A DNA stretch of 64,000 bases, from NCBI RefSeq assembly GCF_001949145.1, contig NW_019091373.1, forward strand, positions 1,919,163 through 1,983,162. Reading direction: 5' to 3'. The notes under the pieces were generated by a model, which did not search any database, had not been told where the DNA came from, and saw only the letters and a list, made by a program, of their open reading frames with translations. Of the stretch, positions 45,688 through 58,200 are shown piece by piece. Made by a program: the position numbers and the translations under genes. The first letter of the stretch is position 1, and every line of letters begins with the position of its first letter. This stretch comes from Acanthaster planci. Taxonomy: Eukaryota; Echinodermata; Asteroidea; Valvatida; Acanthasteridae.

Positions 45688-48600
45688 ATGGGTCTGAAAA
45701 AGTATTTGATTGCAGTAATTGCTGGGTATTTTGGATTCCTCCTCATCGACAGGTTTGATCCAGGTGAGACTAATGTAACGCCATAGGCATGATAGGCTAA
45801 CTTCTGTCAGTCTGTAAATTATGTAGGAGCTCGCGCTTAAAACCTGAAATTTTGTGAAAACGCGACGAAGACGGACCACTTTAGAATCCCACAGGCTGCG
45901 CTTGGCTAATGTCTGGACCTGCTGAATTAGCAGGCTTTGATGAACATGACATCAATGGCTTTTATATCTGCTTGAGCTATGGTCACTCCATCAGAGTCCA
46001 TGTGCGTCGGATCGGCCTGCAAGTTTATTATGTACGTTTTAATGTGGGTCCTTTTTTGTGATGATCCCTCCTTGACATTATGCATGAACTGATGAAGGGC
46101 CTACATGTAGCTGACTGGTACACCAGTCTGAACTGAGTTGGGTTTTGTGTTATTTTGGTTGTTATTTTCCTATGTTAATACTTAGATAGTGGCTGTGTAC
46201 ACTAAAGTGTAATATGCGTTCTGAGATCTTGTGTCCACTTTTTAAAAATTCTTTTATAAGATGTGCAAACAGCATTTCATAATCATCAGGATGAGCAAGA
46301 TGAGGTACCCGTGATAGATGTGCAAAAGTTATGGACTCCGAAGAGTAATGACAAATTCACCATGATCTCTGTAAACTTATGATTTTTATCTGAAATATAC
46401 TATTATTAGTCTTGGCAAAAACAATCTCAAGAGGGGCTGATGGTTTCCTCAAGCCATAGCAACATTTGTATCTTCCTGAAGAATGTTGTACACTGCAGCA
46501 CCTAGCCAACTCGGCCAAGTTGGTGGATACCAAGTTGGCTAGGTGCTGAGTTGGTGGATGCTGAGTTGACCAAGTACCAAGTTGGTGGATGCCAAGTTGA
46601 CAAAGTACCAAGTTGGTGGATGCCAAGTTGACAAAGTGCCAAGTTGGCAAGGTACCAATTTGGTTGGTGCCTAGTTGGCATGGTGCTAAGGTGACCTGAT
46701 GCCATTCAGATCTCTTGCAAAGTTTATTGACCATTTTTGGGGGGTTATTATTCCAGCAAGTATAAATGGCAAGCGTGTGGTCATCACCGGTGCTAGTACG
46801 GGTATAGGAGAGCAGATAGCTTACCAGTACGCCAGGCTTGGAGCAAGGGTTCTCATTACAGCACGCAGAGAAGCAGTGTTACAACAGGTAAACAAATGTA
46901 CAAGGTCATCATTACGTTAGGATGTTGACTGAGCTGGGATATCCAGACACTACACTAGATGCATAAGATGTGCCTGATATCAATGCAGATATCCAAAAGA
47001 GACTGAAGATTAAGATATTTGTTCAGTTGAACATTGGTATTACGAATGCTGATTTGCCAAACATTCATCCGATACTGTGCATGACTCGTATGTACTCTTG
47101 TATTGTATATGTAGCCTAATCTGGCTTGGCTTCCAGTGTTTGCTGGGACTGATTAGGACTTGAAAACACATAAAGACATCTTGATATGGGGCAGTCGAAA
47201 TGCTAAGGCCACTTATACTCTCAGAACATCAAGATCATGTCGTAATAAAGTGAACAGAGAAATTTTCCAGTGAATAAAGCGAATGTGTCGGAAGTGGTTT
47301 TGAACCTGTTGCTTGTTAGGCCTCTAGCCTTATGTTATTAAAAACTGCCTAGACTTTGTATTTCTCTTGAAAATAAAGTACAAGGTGAAAGGTATTCAAT
47401 CGATCTGATCTCTTTGACAGGTGGTTGCCAGGTGCAAAGAGCTGGGAGCCCAGGAGGCCTTCTACCTTGCACTAGACATGGGCAGAGAGAATGACACCAG
47501 GAGGCTGATTGACGAGGCCAAGGTGAGGTTTGGTGGCCTGGACCATCTCATCCTGAACCACATCACCAACAACTACATGGCACTGTGGACTGGTGACTTG
47601 AAGAAACTGAGAAAGGTGAGCCGACATAATGCGCCTTTTTTGTATCGCAAAATACATATCTTGAAATAGCATCCGAAACATGACTGTGTAACCTCTTTTT
47701 AACCCCATGACGACGGGAATTTTTTTTCGAAAGCCGATTCCAAGAATTCCAGCCTCGCTTGGCCACGAAGGCCACCTGCCAAACCGCAAATTCTCGGTTT
47801 GTGGCCCTGCGTGCTCTGCACACTTTGAATTACACAGTGAAAAGACTCATTCGGTGGCATGCGGCTCTACTCACGCCTCCATATTCCCGTTGCCTCTTTT
47901 CAAAGTGAGGACTATTGTGAAGCTGGTGATTAGGGTCTTTTCATTTCTAGGCTACACACAAAGGCCAATCACCATATATACAAGAGCCAGGGTCTGCGTT
48001 CTTTCACCGTCTTCGCTCGAGCGAGGAATAATAGCTGAAAAGCGGGCTTAGGATCTCCCGGCGCGAAGGGGTCATTAAGGTCTTTGCCCTTCACAACTCA
48101 AAAGAGACATTATACCTGGGACCTAAAATTTCCTTGTAATAAGTAGGATGTTGTAAGAACAGTGCTGTCATTGTACAGGTTCTCCCTTTCTACCTAAGAT
48201 TTGTCCCTTTCTGGACTATTTTGGGTTTTCTTGAGAATTTTTCTCTTCCTCGATCTGAGTTTATGAAACCTCATACTCAGTTCTGTCTGATGGCTCATGA
48301 GAACGAAATTCTCAAGGACAGGACTCCAACGTACAACCTGCTCATTCTGGCGAAGGGGAAAAGCTGCAATGTACCATTTACGTCCCTCCAACATAGTCTC
48401 ATCATCAGTGACATGCGTTGCTCAATTGCAGACCATGGACATCAACTTTCACGCCTATGTGAGCCTAGCCACATTTGCCACACCAATGTTGGCTGAGAGC
48501 AAGGGGAGCATTGGAGTGGTGTCGTCTGTTGCAGGTACACATGTAGGGGCCAAGGGTAGATTTTAGTCAAGGTGCGCATGGCACCCCAGAGATACTATAC

Positions 48601-50185
48601 TGGTAATATGGAAAAAGACCAGTGCGAGTGACAGTCAGGAGCCCCTTGCGGTGAAGGTTTGTGCTTTTCTTTACATTTCCCCGCATATTTAGTGCAGAAA
48701 TTCTCCTACATAATGCATTACATGTTGTGGATATTGACCCCCCCAAAAATGTAGACTTTACATGTACTTGTGTGTTTTTAGACTGTGTTATGTCACAAAC
48801 GTCATACACATTCACAAAGGCAGTGCTTGCCATTGGTTGCTTTGGAATGGAGGGAATTGAAACAGACAATACAAACTTGCCTTTTTGGGGGGATGCAGTG
48901 GCCCGCTGTGACCTCCACCCCCACCGCCCCTGGATCCGCCCTTGGTAAAGTTTCTACTCAATAGCAATGTGTTTAAGAGTTTGTCTTCCTGTTGGTGCTA
49001 ACTGTCTCTCTATTTTTGCTGTCCTAGGAAAGGCAGGAGTACCTTTTGTAGCCGATTATAGTGCATCAAAGTTCGCCCTCCATGGCTTTTTTGACTCGCT
49101 TCGCCAGGAATTTCAGATGCAGAACATCGGCATCTCGGTGACCATGTTTGTTATTGGTAAGGGGATCCTTCCACATTTGTTTCATGAAGTTTGTCTTGTA
49201 CATATCATTTTCCAGTCATTTTTGATAAGGAATGACTTTTTTGGAGTGGAGTTCAACTTATGAAGTAAGTCTGAAAACCTCTGGAAGCATGAGTGTGGGC
49301 ACTTTTTTACCTGAGAGTGGAGTCCAACACACCGCATCTCTACATGGTGGAGACAATGCAAGAACAGTCCTTTTTTCAGCTTAAATATGTAATCCAGAAG
49401 GGTGTTTTCTTGATCCTTAATGGATCACTAACTGCGAATGGTTCTGAGGTCATCCGTGTCGGCTAGGGCTGCGTGGGAACTGGGAGAACAAGCACTGACC
49501 TCAGATGACAGGAACTAGTTTCCAAATCATGGGGGCCCAACACCTATCACTAACTGATTTGCTTTGGAGGATTCTGTGGGGAAATATTAAAATGAACGCA
49601 AGGCTACTTGGAATGCCCAAGGGTTGATAATAATTGTTATTGATAAGACGGCATTTGCAATCTAATGTATTTCCCACGTAAACTGTTGTCTTAATTCTTT
49701 GAATGTTGGTGTTAGGATTTATTTACAGGTGCCCAAGTACGTGTGCTTCACTTCAATAGGTCACCTGGCTCCAGAGCTGCATGTATAAAGAAATATGCAT
49801 CACTAGTTTCAGCCCGTCTCTTTCTTTGCCACCAATGAGGGTGCACTGGATCCCTTGGAGTGGATCCCTTGATAGCTGGAGTAACAGTTTGACTCTATGT
49901 AATTGTTTTTCCTAAGGTGCCATTGATACGCCCAATGCATTGGAGTACGCCAAGGAAGTCATGACGACAAACCTCTTCCTGACCACCTCTTCCTCCACCG
50001 CTTACCGCATCTTGACAGGAACTGCTAACAGAGAACGGGAGGTCTACTACCCCCTGAACGAGATCCTGCCCCTGCCTCTCTTGAGGGACTCCGCCCCCCG
50101 ACTCTTGGAAGTGTTTATAAGAATGACGATAAAATCTGAATTTCTAGAGGAGATTCAGAATAATCCCAAACCCTTCAAAACATGA
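45688..50185 (+). CDS. HSD11B1L: Hydroxysteroid 11-beta-dehydrogenase 1-like short-chain dehydrogenase
   Basis: Six coding exons give 300 residues: 45688-45763, 46757-46887, 47421-47615, 48432-48534, 49028-49156 and 49917-50185. Every junction is GT-AG and in phase. Residues 4-21 (KKYLIAVIAGYFGFLLID) form an N-terminal signal anchor, as in HSD11B1, which implies an ER-membrane protein. A Rossmann fold follows, with the NAD(P)-binding TGASTGIG at 36-43, TARR soon after (Arg suggests NADPH preference), LNHIT with Asn115, and catalytic Ser166, Tyr179 and Lys183 in VVSSVAG and YSASKFALHGFF. The C-terminal half matches the family (ISVTMFVIGAIDTPNA, EVYYPLNEILPLPLLRD). The substrate is probably a steroid or other carbonyl/hydroxyl lipid, but this cannot be read from the sequence. 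The size and order fit HSD11B1 (292) and HSD11B1L (about 300). An exact orthologue call versus other HSD11B1-like SDRs needs a tree. Confidence 0.92.
46499..46690. repeat. Minisatellite in intron 1 of the HSD11B1-like gene
   Basis: About 190 bases built from CCAAGTTGGTGGATGCCAAG-like units: a core AAGTTGG recurs roughly every 10-21 bases, alternating with GTGGATGC and GACAAAGTAC. It ends some 65 bases before the exon 2 acceptor at 46756. Confidence 0.75.
48915..48943. repeat. hAT-end-like word in intron 4 of the SDR gene
   Basis: CACCCCCACCGCCCCTGGATCCGCC belongs to a recurring class in this window (also 7868, 20252, 37363, 38334 and 62778): a C-run followed by TGGATCCGCC or close variants. 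The complement GGCGGATCCAGGGGC resembles the CAGnGGCGnAnCCAG start of hAT transposons and their MITEs. Only one end is evident here. Confidence 0.4.
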
Positions 50186-53100
50186 TTGATGTCCTGGTGG
50201 AAATATCTGCACCGCAGAGATGATTTTTCTGGAGACAATTGGGGTACCTGAAAAAAGTCCAGCCTTGATTTGCAATATGGAAATGAAGGGAGATTTCCTA
50301 TGATTTTCTTCAAAAAAGGTTTTTGTAGTTTTGCTGTTTACAAAACCTGTAGGGGTAAGACTTTCAAAACAATGTTTGGTTTTAGATACGGTGGAGGGCC
50401 TTTAATGGAAAATTTTGGGAGACAACTCTTAGCATAAGGCACCAACTGAAGAAAATTTGCTTGATACCGTAGCCCAAGACTGAAACCCAGATCACAGAAT
50501 TTGAAGTTGGGAGAATAATGGCCTCTTCAACAGGACTTTTTTAAAGGCGGGTTTGATTCTGGCATCACTTTATTTCAAACACATCCAAAATTAAGGATAA
50601 AGACTTCCATCTCAAACTGAAGCCTCTTATTACTGCTTCAAGCCCAAATTTGACAATCGTGGCCTTGCAAGCATTTATAGAACTTCATTTGTGTTTTTTG
50701 ATGGAATTCATGAATAAAGGAAAAATATGTACTTGACCGGTCTTAAATGTGCATTTAAGACGAACTCTGGAGAATGCTCGCGACTAATGCCCGAACCGTT
50801 GGGGAGGACATTATCAGCATTTGTTCTCGTGAGTACGCCTGATGGATTTCTAATGATATGGTTCTAAAATTTTCACGATCACACCGGTCCATTTTATGGC
50901 ATATTTCTTTTTGAAAGTTGCCCAATAGAATATCCTTGTATATGGATTTGGTGTACGTTTGGTGCATGTTGCGTTGCACGCAGACTCATGACCAGTAGGA
51001 ATGGATCCGGGTACCAGCCTGTGTTTTATGTAGCAGGCATTATCACTTCTCAGCGGACATTATCAAATATTAATAAATGGTCAACTTGCACATTGTTGAA
51101 TAGGGAGAATGTCTGAGGTATTAATGAGTTTATTTATAAGTATGCACATGTAAGTCATTGTAACTGTCACAGGGTTTGATTTGTATTTGTATTTGTAAAT
51201 AGAGCTGATACAAAGTTCTCAAATGTTAATACAAAGCATTAACATGATAAATTTGATATATTTGTTGAGAAAATTTCAAGGGATTTTTCTATGTGAAGAT
51301 CATTACCAAATCTTCAGAGAAAGCTATTCTCTGCCATGATGTGGAGAAAGACGTAATATGTCCTTTTGTAACTGATGTTTGAATGGTAATACCCAGGTTA
51401 TTTATCTGTTCCCAGAAAATGCAATAATCACTAAACCTCACACACCAAGAGTGTGCAAATTTTTATACTTGTAAGTTTATGAAGACATTTGCTAATTAAA
51501 CCTAATTTTTTAATAAATGATGCTTTTTTGAAGAATTTTTTCAATGAAATGATGTGATAGGTTGGTTACCTATTGATCAATCATTTAATGATTGAGAGCT
51601 CTGTAAAATCATGGTCAATAAAGTTACCAACTTTAATGGTTTATTCGCGAAAAGTAAAGATTCTTGCCTCTGTTTCATTTCTGTGAATAACTGTTATCAA
51701 TTCTGTTATTCAAAATGTTAATTTAGACAGCATTGGTGGCAGTATTGTATTATTGTTGGGCTTGATTGGCTGCCTGCAGGGCTGTCAGTTGATACCATGT
51801 GAAACTCCAACTTAAATTCCCCTGTTCTAAACAACGTTCCACATCCTCGAATTAAGAAGAATACAATTGGGAATATTGACAGATGGAATGATTGACAGAT
51901 GCAGCCAGCACAATGCACAAATTACCATACAGTTGGAAGAGGCAGCATAGTTTTGCTCACTCTGTGGCATGCATTGTCACATGCATATCTAAGGGGTGGG
52001 TAGCATGAACCGTAAGCGTCTCAAGTATGAATTTGCCTCCCTCCCTCACCCCGCCCCCATCCAAATACACTAAGGTCTTCAGGGTGTAGTTTGGGGGTTG
52101 TTTTTGCAACCAGATTAAACCAGAAACGTTTGAATAATGCATTACAAGTGTCATTCACACATGACACCACATGAACATAATTGACTAAGGTGGTCAACAA
52201 GACGGATGTTAGTTATCAAACTTGATGTGGGAAAACAGTGAGACCAAGGATTTGTGAGATTGAGTATCTCCTGTTTGAAGTGGCAATGCTGCACTCCCCA
52301 CAAAAGATGACATGTTCACCTTGATGAAAACTTTGACAAATGCACCTTTGCCAATAAGTATTAAAAAGATGGAGGTACATGTAGCTTGTATTTTGATAGC
52401 CGAATGAGATTCTTTTTTGTAGGTTTGAGGGAGTATTTTTGAATGACGGTCAGCCATCACTTGACAATATCTGATCAGCAGAAACTAAGAGAGAGATGTA
52501 TTAGATCATGATCGGTGAAGTCCACTCTGTCATGGTTTCGTGAAAATGATTATTTAAGCAACATAAGGCTAGTCATTTCTTGAACACGACATGTACCTCG
52601 GTGACTAGCTCTAACAGGCTCATAAGCTAGAACTTTGGAAGAGGTAACTTGATAACAGGGTGCTGCATTCTGCAAAGGATATCCATCTGTGAAAAATAAC
52701 ACAAGCCTTGCTTATAGATACTATATGCCTAGGAAGCAACTTCATATGACAACCAACATTTTGCAGTCATTTGACTGCCAAACAGCACACTGACCATGAT
52801 TGTGTTTCGAACATGTTTCGATACTGATTTCATTTTTTTATTGATGACAGTATTTTCCATACAATTCTCCGAAGCTACTACAGATGGAAAAAAAGTTAAG
52901 GTTTTTGTATTCTGAAATTCAAAATTCAAGCAGCTGGTACAAACATAACATGCATGTAAATTCATTTGCATATTAACCCTAAATGAGCCCTTTTTTTTCC
53001 CGGACTATCTCACAGCTGGAGAGGTGGTGTAATCACTTCCGACATAAGCAACTGCATATGTTAAAATGGCCCATGTGTTAGGCAGCTGGGATACACGTAA

Positions 53101-55255
53101 AAGCACATCAGTGGGAAAAGTTAACACCTTGAGCGTAACCTGTCTCAGAAAACAGGTATCTGGATTGTCCTATTTATCAATAAATTGGTTTTAAAATGGT
53201 CATAAGACACACAGAAACTGCAAAGGTTCAGCAGGAAAAGAAAACAAAATGAAATCATTGACAACAGCGGGGAGGGGACCAATTCTGCCCCTTATCAGGC
53301 TCTTTTAGGGTTAAAGTGAAATGACTTCAAAACTTAAGGACTACAGCTGTATGAAACATCGTGCAATCAACACCACGCAAGTAACCACATAAAGTATCAA
53401 TACGGTTCATCACCAATAAGAGAATGAAGAACCAGTTCAATACTTGTATAGAAAATATACACAAAATACTCTCTTTTACAAAGCATAAGGTCAATCCTTG
53501 GTTCAATGATAGTCTACTCCGACATCATACATTGCCAACCTGTCCCTAACCAACTTCAAAAGGAGACCGTTATGAGCAGACCTATCTTCATCTTACCCTC
53601 TTTCGACGGACAATAAAAAGAGAGTGGCTCTGCAAAAAATAAAATGTACCCGATAAAAACAAACATTAACAACACATGCCAATCGCACCTGAAAGAAGAG
53701 AAGAACAGTGACAAATATGGGCAAGACTTCCCCAGATTGTAGAGGCCCGTTTCAACCACTGCTTGTAATACTATACTTCATTTTTAATTATACATCAGCG
53801 AACAGAAGGTTTAGAGAAACCAAACCAGGCTACTAAGCAAATAACACAGTCAACAAATGAATGAATGCCCTGTCTGTACACCAGTACAAGTGAGAGAATT
53901 TCACCTGAGCTTTACAATCAACTAAAAAAACATCCAAATCATGTTACCACAGAAAGGTACATAACCTTGGTGCTAACCAATGGGGTTTAAAAAGGAAAAA
54001 CTGAAGTGTATACAAAACAATTGGCTGGCTGTAAATTGCACAAAAAATTTGCTTAACACAAAATGACTCTGGAGGTATAAAAAGATTCGCTGAAATTTCA
54101 CAGATTTTCAGACAAGCAGAAAGAATGAAAGATTTAAGATTATGATCTGCCCAAACAAAACGAGGTTCAAGACACAACAACTACTTTTGAGTTACAGGCC
54201 TTCAACAGAATATCACATAATTTAAATAAATATGAGCCCTTAACAGCTTCAACCCGGTAAAGTCCCTTTTCATCCAGATAACGTCCACTGTCATCTAGGT
54301 GCTAAACTGAGTGACACCTCAAACAAAGAGCTCTGTTTGGTTTTTCTAAACTAAACAAAATTACCAAAGAACTTGCCTGAAAGGCTTTTTTGTGGGATTC
54401 AATCACAATTCCAATTCCAATTATTCCTTGATATGGATGCGGTACTGAGCAACTCACTGCCCACCACGACAAAACACTGAAAACTAAATACAATAGAATT
54501 AATGAAAATACATTATGGTGTTCTTGACAGAACTTAGTAAGTGGAATCTGTTGTGCATGGCACATTAGACTTCAAAAAGGATTTCCTTTGGCAGGGCAAG
54601 GTACAATACAGTGCATAGCGTGTACGATAGAGAGACCACTTTATGCAGCCCACTATGGTAAAATGGTTGATGAACAAACACTTCTTTTTCCACATGAGTA
54701 TGGACTGAGAAGTTTTGGATACATGTGATCTAGGATGGAATTGTCCTTATGAATATCAGTGAGTGTGCTTGGAGGACTCCTACTGCATTTGCATTAATGT
54801 GAGATAACGCACGAACGGAAAGAGACAAATAACAGCAGTGAGGCAGCATGGCAATAGCTAAGTTGAAAAGTGGCTACTTGATCGACAGAAAGCTCTGCGA
54901 TAGTTATGAATCACTACCACAGAGTTCTGGACATCATTCGCCACTTTCCCTCAATAACAAAAATAATAAGTGGTTCCAAAAATGTGAATTCTGAAGGAAC
55001 AGTGGCTACTTTTAAAGTTTGCAAGCTGGAACCCTGCACTGCTGATACGTCTTTTAAATATATCAAAGTTTGCTACGGGAATGTTTCAGGTTTGAAAAAG
55101 ACACAGTGGAATTACCAACATCACGGACATCTTACAGGAGGCACCCTCAGAACAAAGAATCATGAGAATTTGGGATCATAGACGAGTAGATTTGCAATGG
55201 TGAGGTCCCATAGGTACTTCCCTGGAGACGATGGAACAGTTCCACTGAGTTTGCA
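50186..55255. other. Convergent 3' region between the SDR gene and ERO1
   Basis: Contains the 3' UTRs of the plus-strand SDR gene and the minus-strand ERO1 gene. AATAAA at 50713-50718 (plus) is a likely end for the former. TTTATT at 52837-52842 (AATAAA on the minus strand) is one candidate for the latter. No further coding exon was recognised. Confidence 0.45.
50713..50718 (+). terminator. Candidate poly(A) signal for the HSD11B1-like gene
   Basis: AATAAA about 530 bases after the stop codon, in TGAATAAAGG. Inferred from the hexamer. Confidence 0.45.
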
Positions 55256-58200
55256 TCAGAGGAAAGGCGACTTTGAAGAAGCCATCTTGGCATTTCCTGA
55301 GGTGCCTCCGCCCAGTAATATCTGAAATTCTCTAACCTCGTGAACGCTGCTTGACAGCCTGTGATGTAATTCATAACGAGAAAAATGAAGGGGAAAAAAT
55401 TATGAGGGTCAGGCTATTTCTCCATTGGGCCAATTTCACGAACACACACAGGCCACGTCCAAATATCTTAGCTGTGGCTCAAACTTAGGTACGATTCTAT
55501 GATAATGGCTGGAGCCACTCACCTTAGAGTAGTGTGTAATTTAAAGCTGCAGCCATGCAATTTGGACACAGCCATGAGTAGCAAACAGAGCTGTAATTCA
55601 CATTGTGCCCAGTTTCCAGTATTCTGCAATCACAATCAGCATGCTGTGCTAGCAGTGCCACACAAGCCATGTAAAGCAGAGCTCTTAGTCAGGGGACTTT
55701 TTTACTGGCAGAGCTCTTAATCACGGGACTTTTTTACTAGCAGAGCTCTTAATCATGGGACTTTTTTACTGGCAGAGCTCTTAATCACGGGACTTACAAG
55801 CAGAGCTCTTAGTCATGGGACTTTTTTACTGGCAGAGCTCTTAATCACGGGACTTTTTTTACTAGCAGAGCTCTTAATCATGGGACTTTTTTACTAGCAG
55901 AGCTCTTAATCATGGGACTTTTTTACTAGCAGAGCTCTTAGTCATGGGACTTACCGGCAGAGCTCTTAGTCATGTGACTTACCGGCAGAGCTCTTAGTCA
56001 TGTGACTTACCGCCAGAGCTCTTAGTCATGGGACTTACTGGCAGAGCTCTTAGTCATGGGACTTACTGGCAGAGCTCTTAGTCATGGGACTTACTGGCAG
56101 AGCTCTTAGTCATGGGACTTACCGGCAGAGCTCTTAGTCATGGGACTTACTGGCAGAGCTCTTAGTCATGGGACTTACTAGCAGAGCTCTTAGTCATGGG
56201 ACTTACTAGCAGAACTCTTAGTCATGGGACTTACTAGCAGAGCTCTTAATCATGGGACTTACTCAAATTTTGCTGGTAATCTGTGAAATATGCCAACTGT
56301 AAACATCCAACTGCTTGCTGTGGTAGGTGAAGATAACTTGTACCTTGGCAGTGGCATAAAGCTTTGTTATGCCAGCTACGAGTTATCTCATAACAAGATT
56401 ACTATGGGGTAACTTATGCTTTGGAGGTGGTACAGAATTTTTCAACTATTATAATGTATTGTATTGGTACTTCCCTCAATGTTACAAGAAATAAAGCACA
56501 TCCATTGGTGAAATTACATTTCTACCTTGGTGCATTTCCGTAAGAGTAAAAATAATTTTAAAAATAAAATAAAATTAACTAAAAAATAAGAAGAAACTGA
56601 ACAAAACCATGACAAAACATAATGTCCTCCAGTCTGCATGGATTTTTTCTAAGGCTTAGGGCAGTATGTCAGTATGTTCTAACAATTCAAAACTCATTCA
56701 TCTACCATGAGTGCACTTGTAGTGGCAGATTCCAGTATGCCCATTATGAGTAGTCTTAAACCAGCAGTTGATGTGTTTGTGGGATCAGCAGAATATTTCA
56801 CTTGTTTGATTCTCATAACTGGTAGCAAGCTGATATCCACTGAGCCCACAAGTTTTCTTAGCAATATTTTTCTTTTCTAAGTGGTTCTGCAAAACTGAGT
56901 CCTTTAGTTGGCCTCATCTAAATACAGTATCAAACAAAATGCGCACAAATGGCTACAGATCACAGGCCAAATTTACGCAAGGATATTTCCTTGGCAAAAA
57001 CTGAATACCAACCAAAAAGGCCCTGATTAACAGTTAAACTGGCCAGGTACCATTTTCTGCTCAACAGTTCCATACTATTGGACCTGCAGTTAACAAGTTG
57101 ACCACGAATGTGTCATGATGATATAACTTCTCCAACATTTACTTTCTACATAATTTTTTGCATAAAATTTACATTTGTTTCTTCCCCTGCTGAATCAGAA
57201 AATATCTCAAAGTATCTGGTAAAATAGCTCACGGACTTCTTACAATTAAGTTGAATATCAAGTACAGGTGATGAAATTTAAATTTAAGGAGAGAAGTACA
57301 CTTAATGCAAACCTTACCTGCCAAATCCATTGAAAAGGGCTATAATTTCCCGACGACGTAACTTGAGACTATCCGGACTTGAAAAGAGGATTTTTAGAGC
57401 TGTCCCCAATCCTTGTATCTATGACAGAGTCCATCAAGAATAAAAGAATTAACCTACCCTATGCGCAACTGGCTGTTAGAACTTCATCCTCTGTTGATAA
57501 CGACTCCAACACAACCAAATCAAAGGTCAAATCAAGTCAAATCACAAACATGGCAGCAAGAAAGGCCACAAATACTGAAATTATCAAGGATATCATAAAT
57601 TATTTGAATCGCTCTTGACTTGGCACAAACCTAGGATGATTAAAGCTAGATGACCAGTGACTGTCTGTGATCAACCTGTGCGGACTTATGATTATTCAGC
57701 AATTAGACAGGATGACACTTGCAAATTTAATGAACAAAATGGACATTATTGTGTGTTTCAGCAAACAAACCTCTTTTTACATCAAATAATTTTAGAATAA
57801 TACATGTGCTTTCTATGTTTTTTTTTTCATGAAGCAATGAAAGTTCTATAAAATGAATTGGTGGATTCAGTGACACACAATCTCAACAGGAAAGTTGGAC
57901 TTCTTAACTTAAACATCATGCTGAAAAAACATTACCTGGAGTTTGCCCCAAAGTTTACACTTGTCGCATCCAACACAGTCCATGATTCGGGAGATATTCA
58001 GGAAATGGTTTCGAAATTCTTCCTGCGAGGCAGAAAGACAAATATATATGGGAAGTATGGGAAATGGCCTACACCACACAGGCTAATCAAGCACAGGAAT
58101 GCTTCTTATAGCTGGTCAAATCAATAACAGAAAAGGTGACTGAATGAATAGATGATGACGGCTCATCTGCAACCAGAATTACAAGACATAAACATGGTGA

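Noticed and set aside
55676-56264. CRISPR array
   Set aside because: The repeat units abut with no unique spacers, and the setting is a eukaryotic intron; it is a minisatellite.
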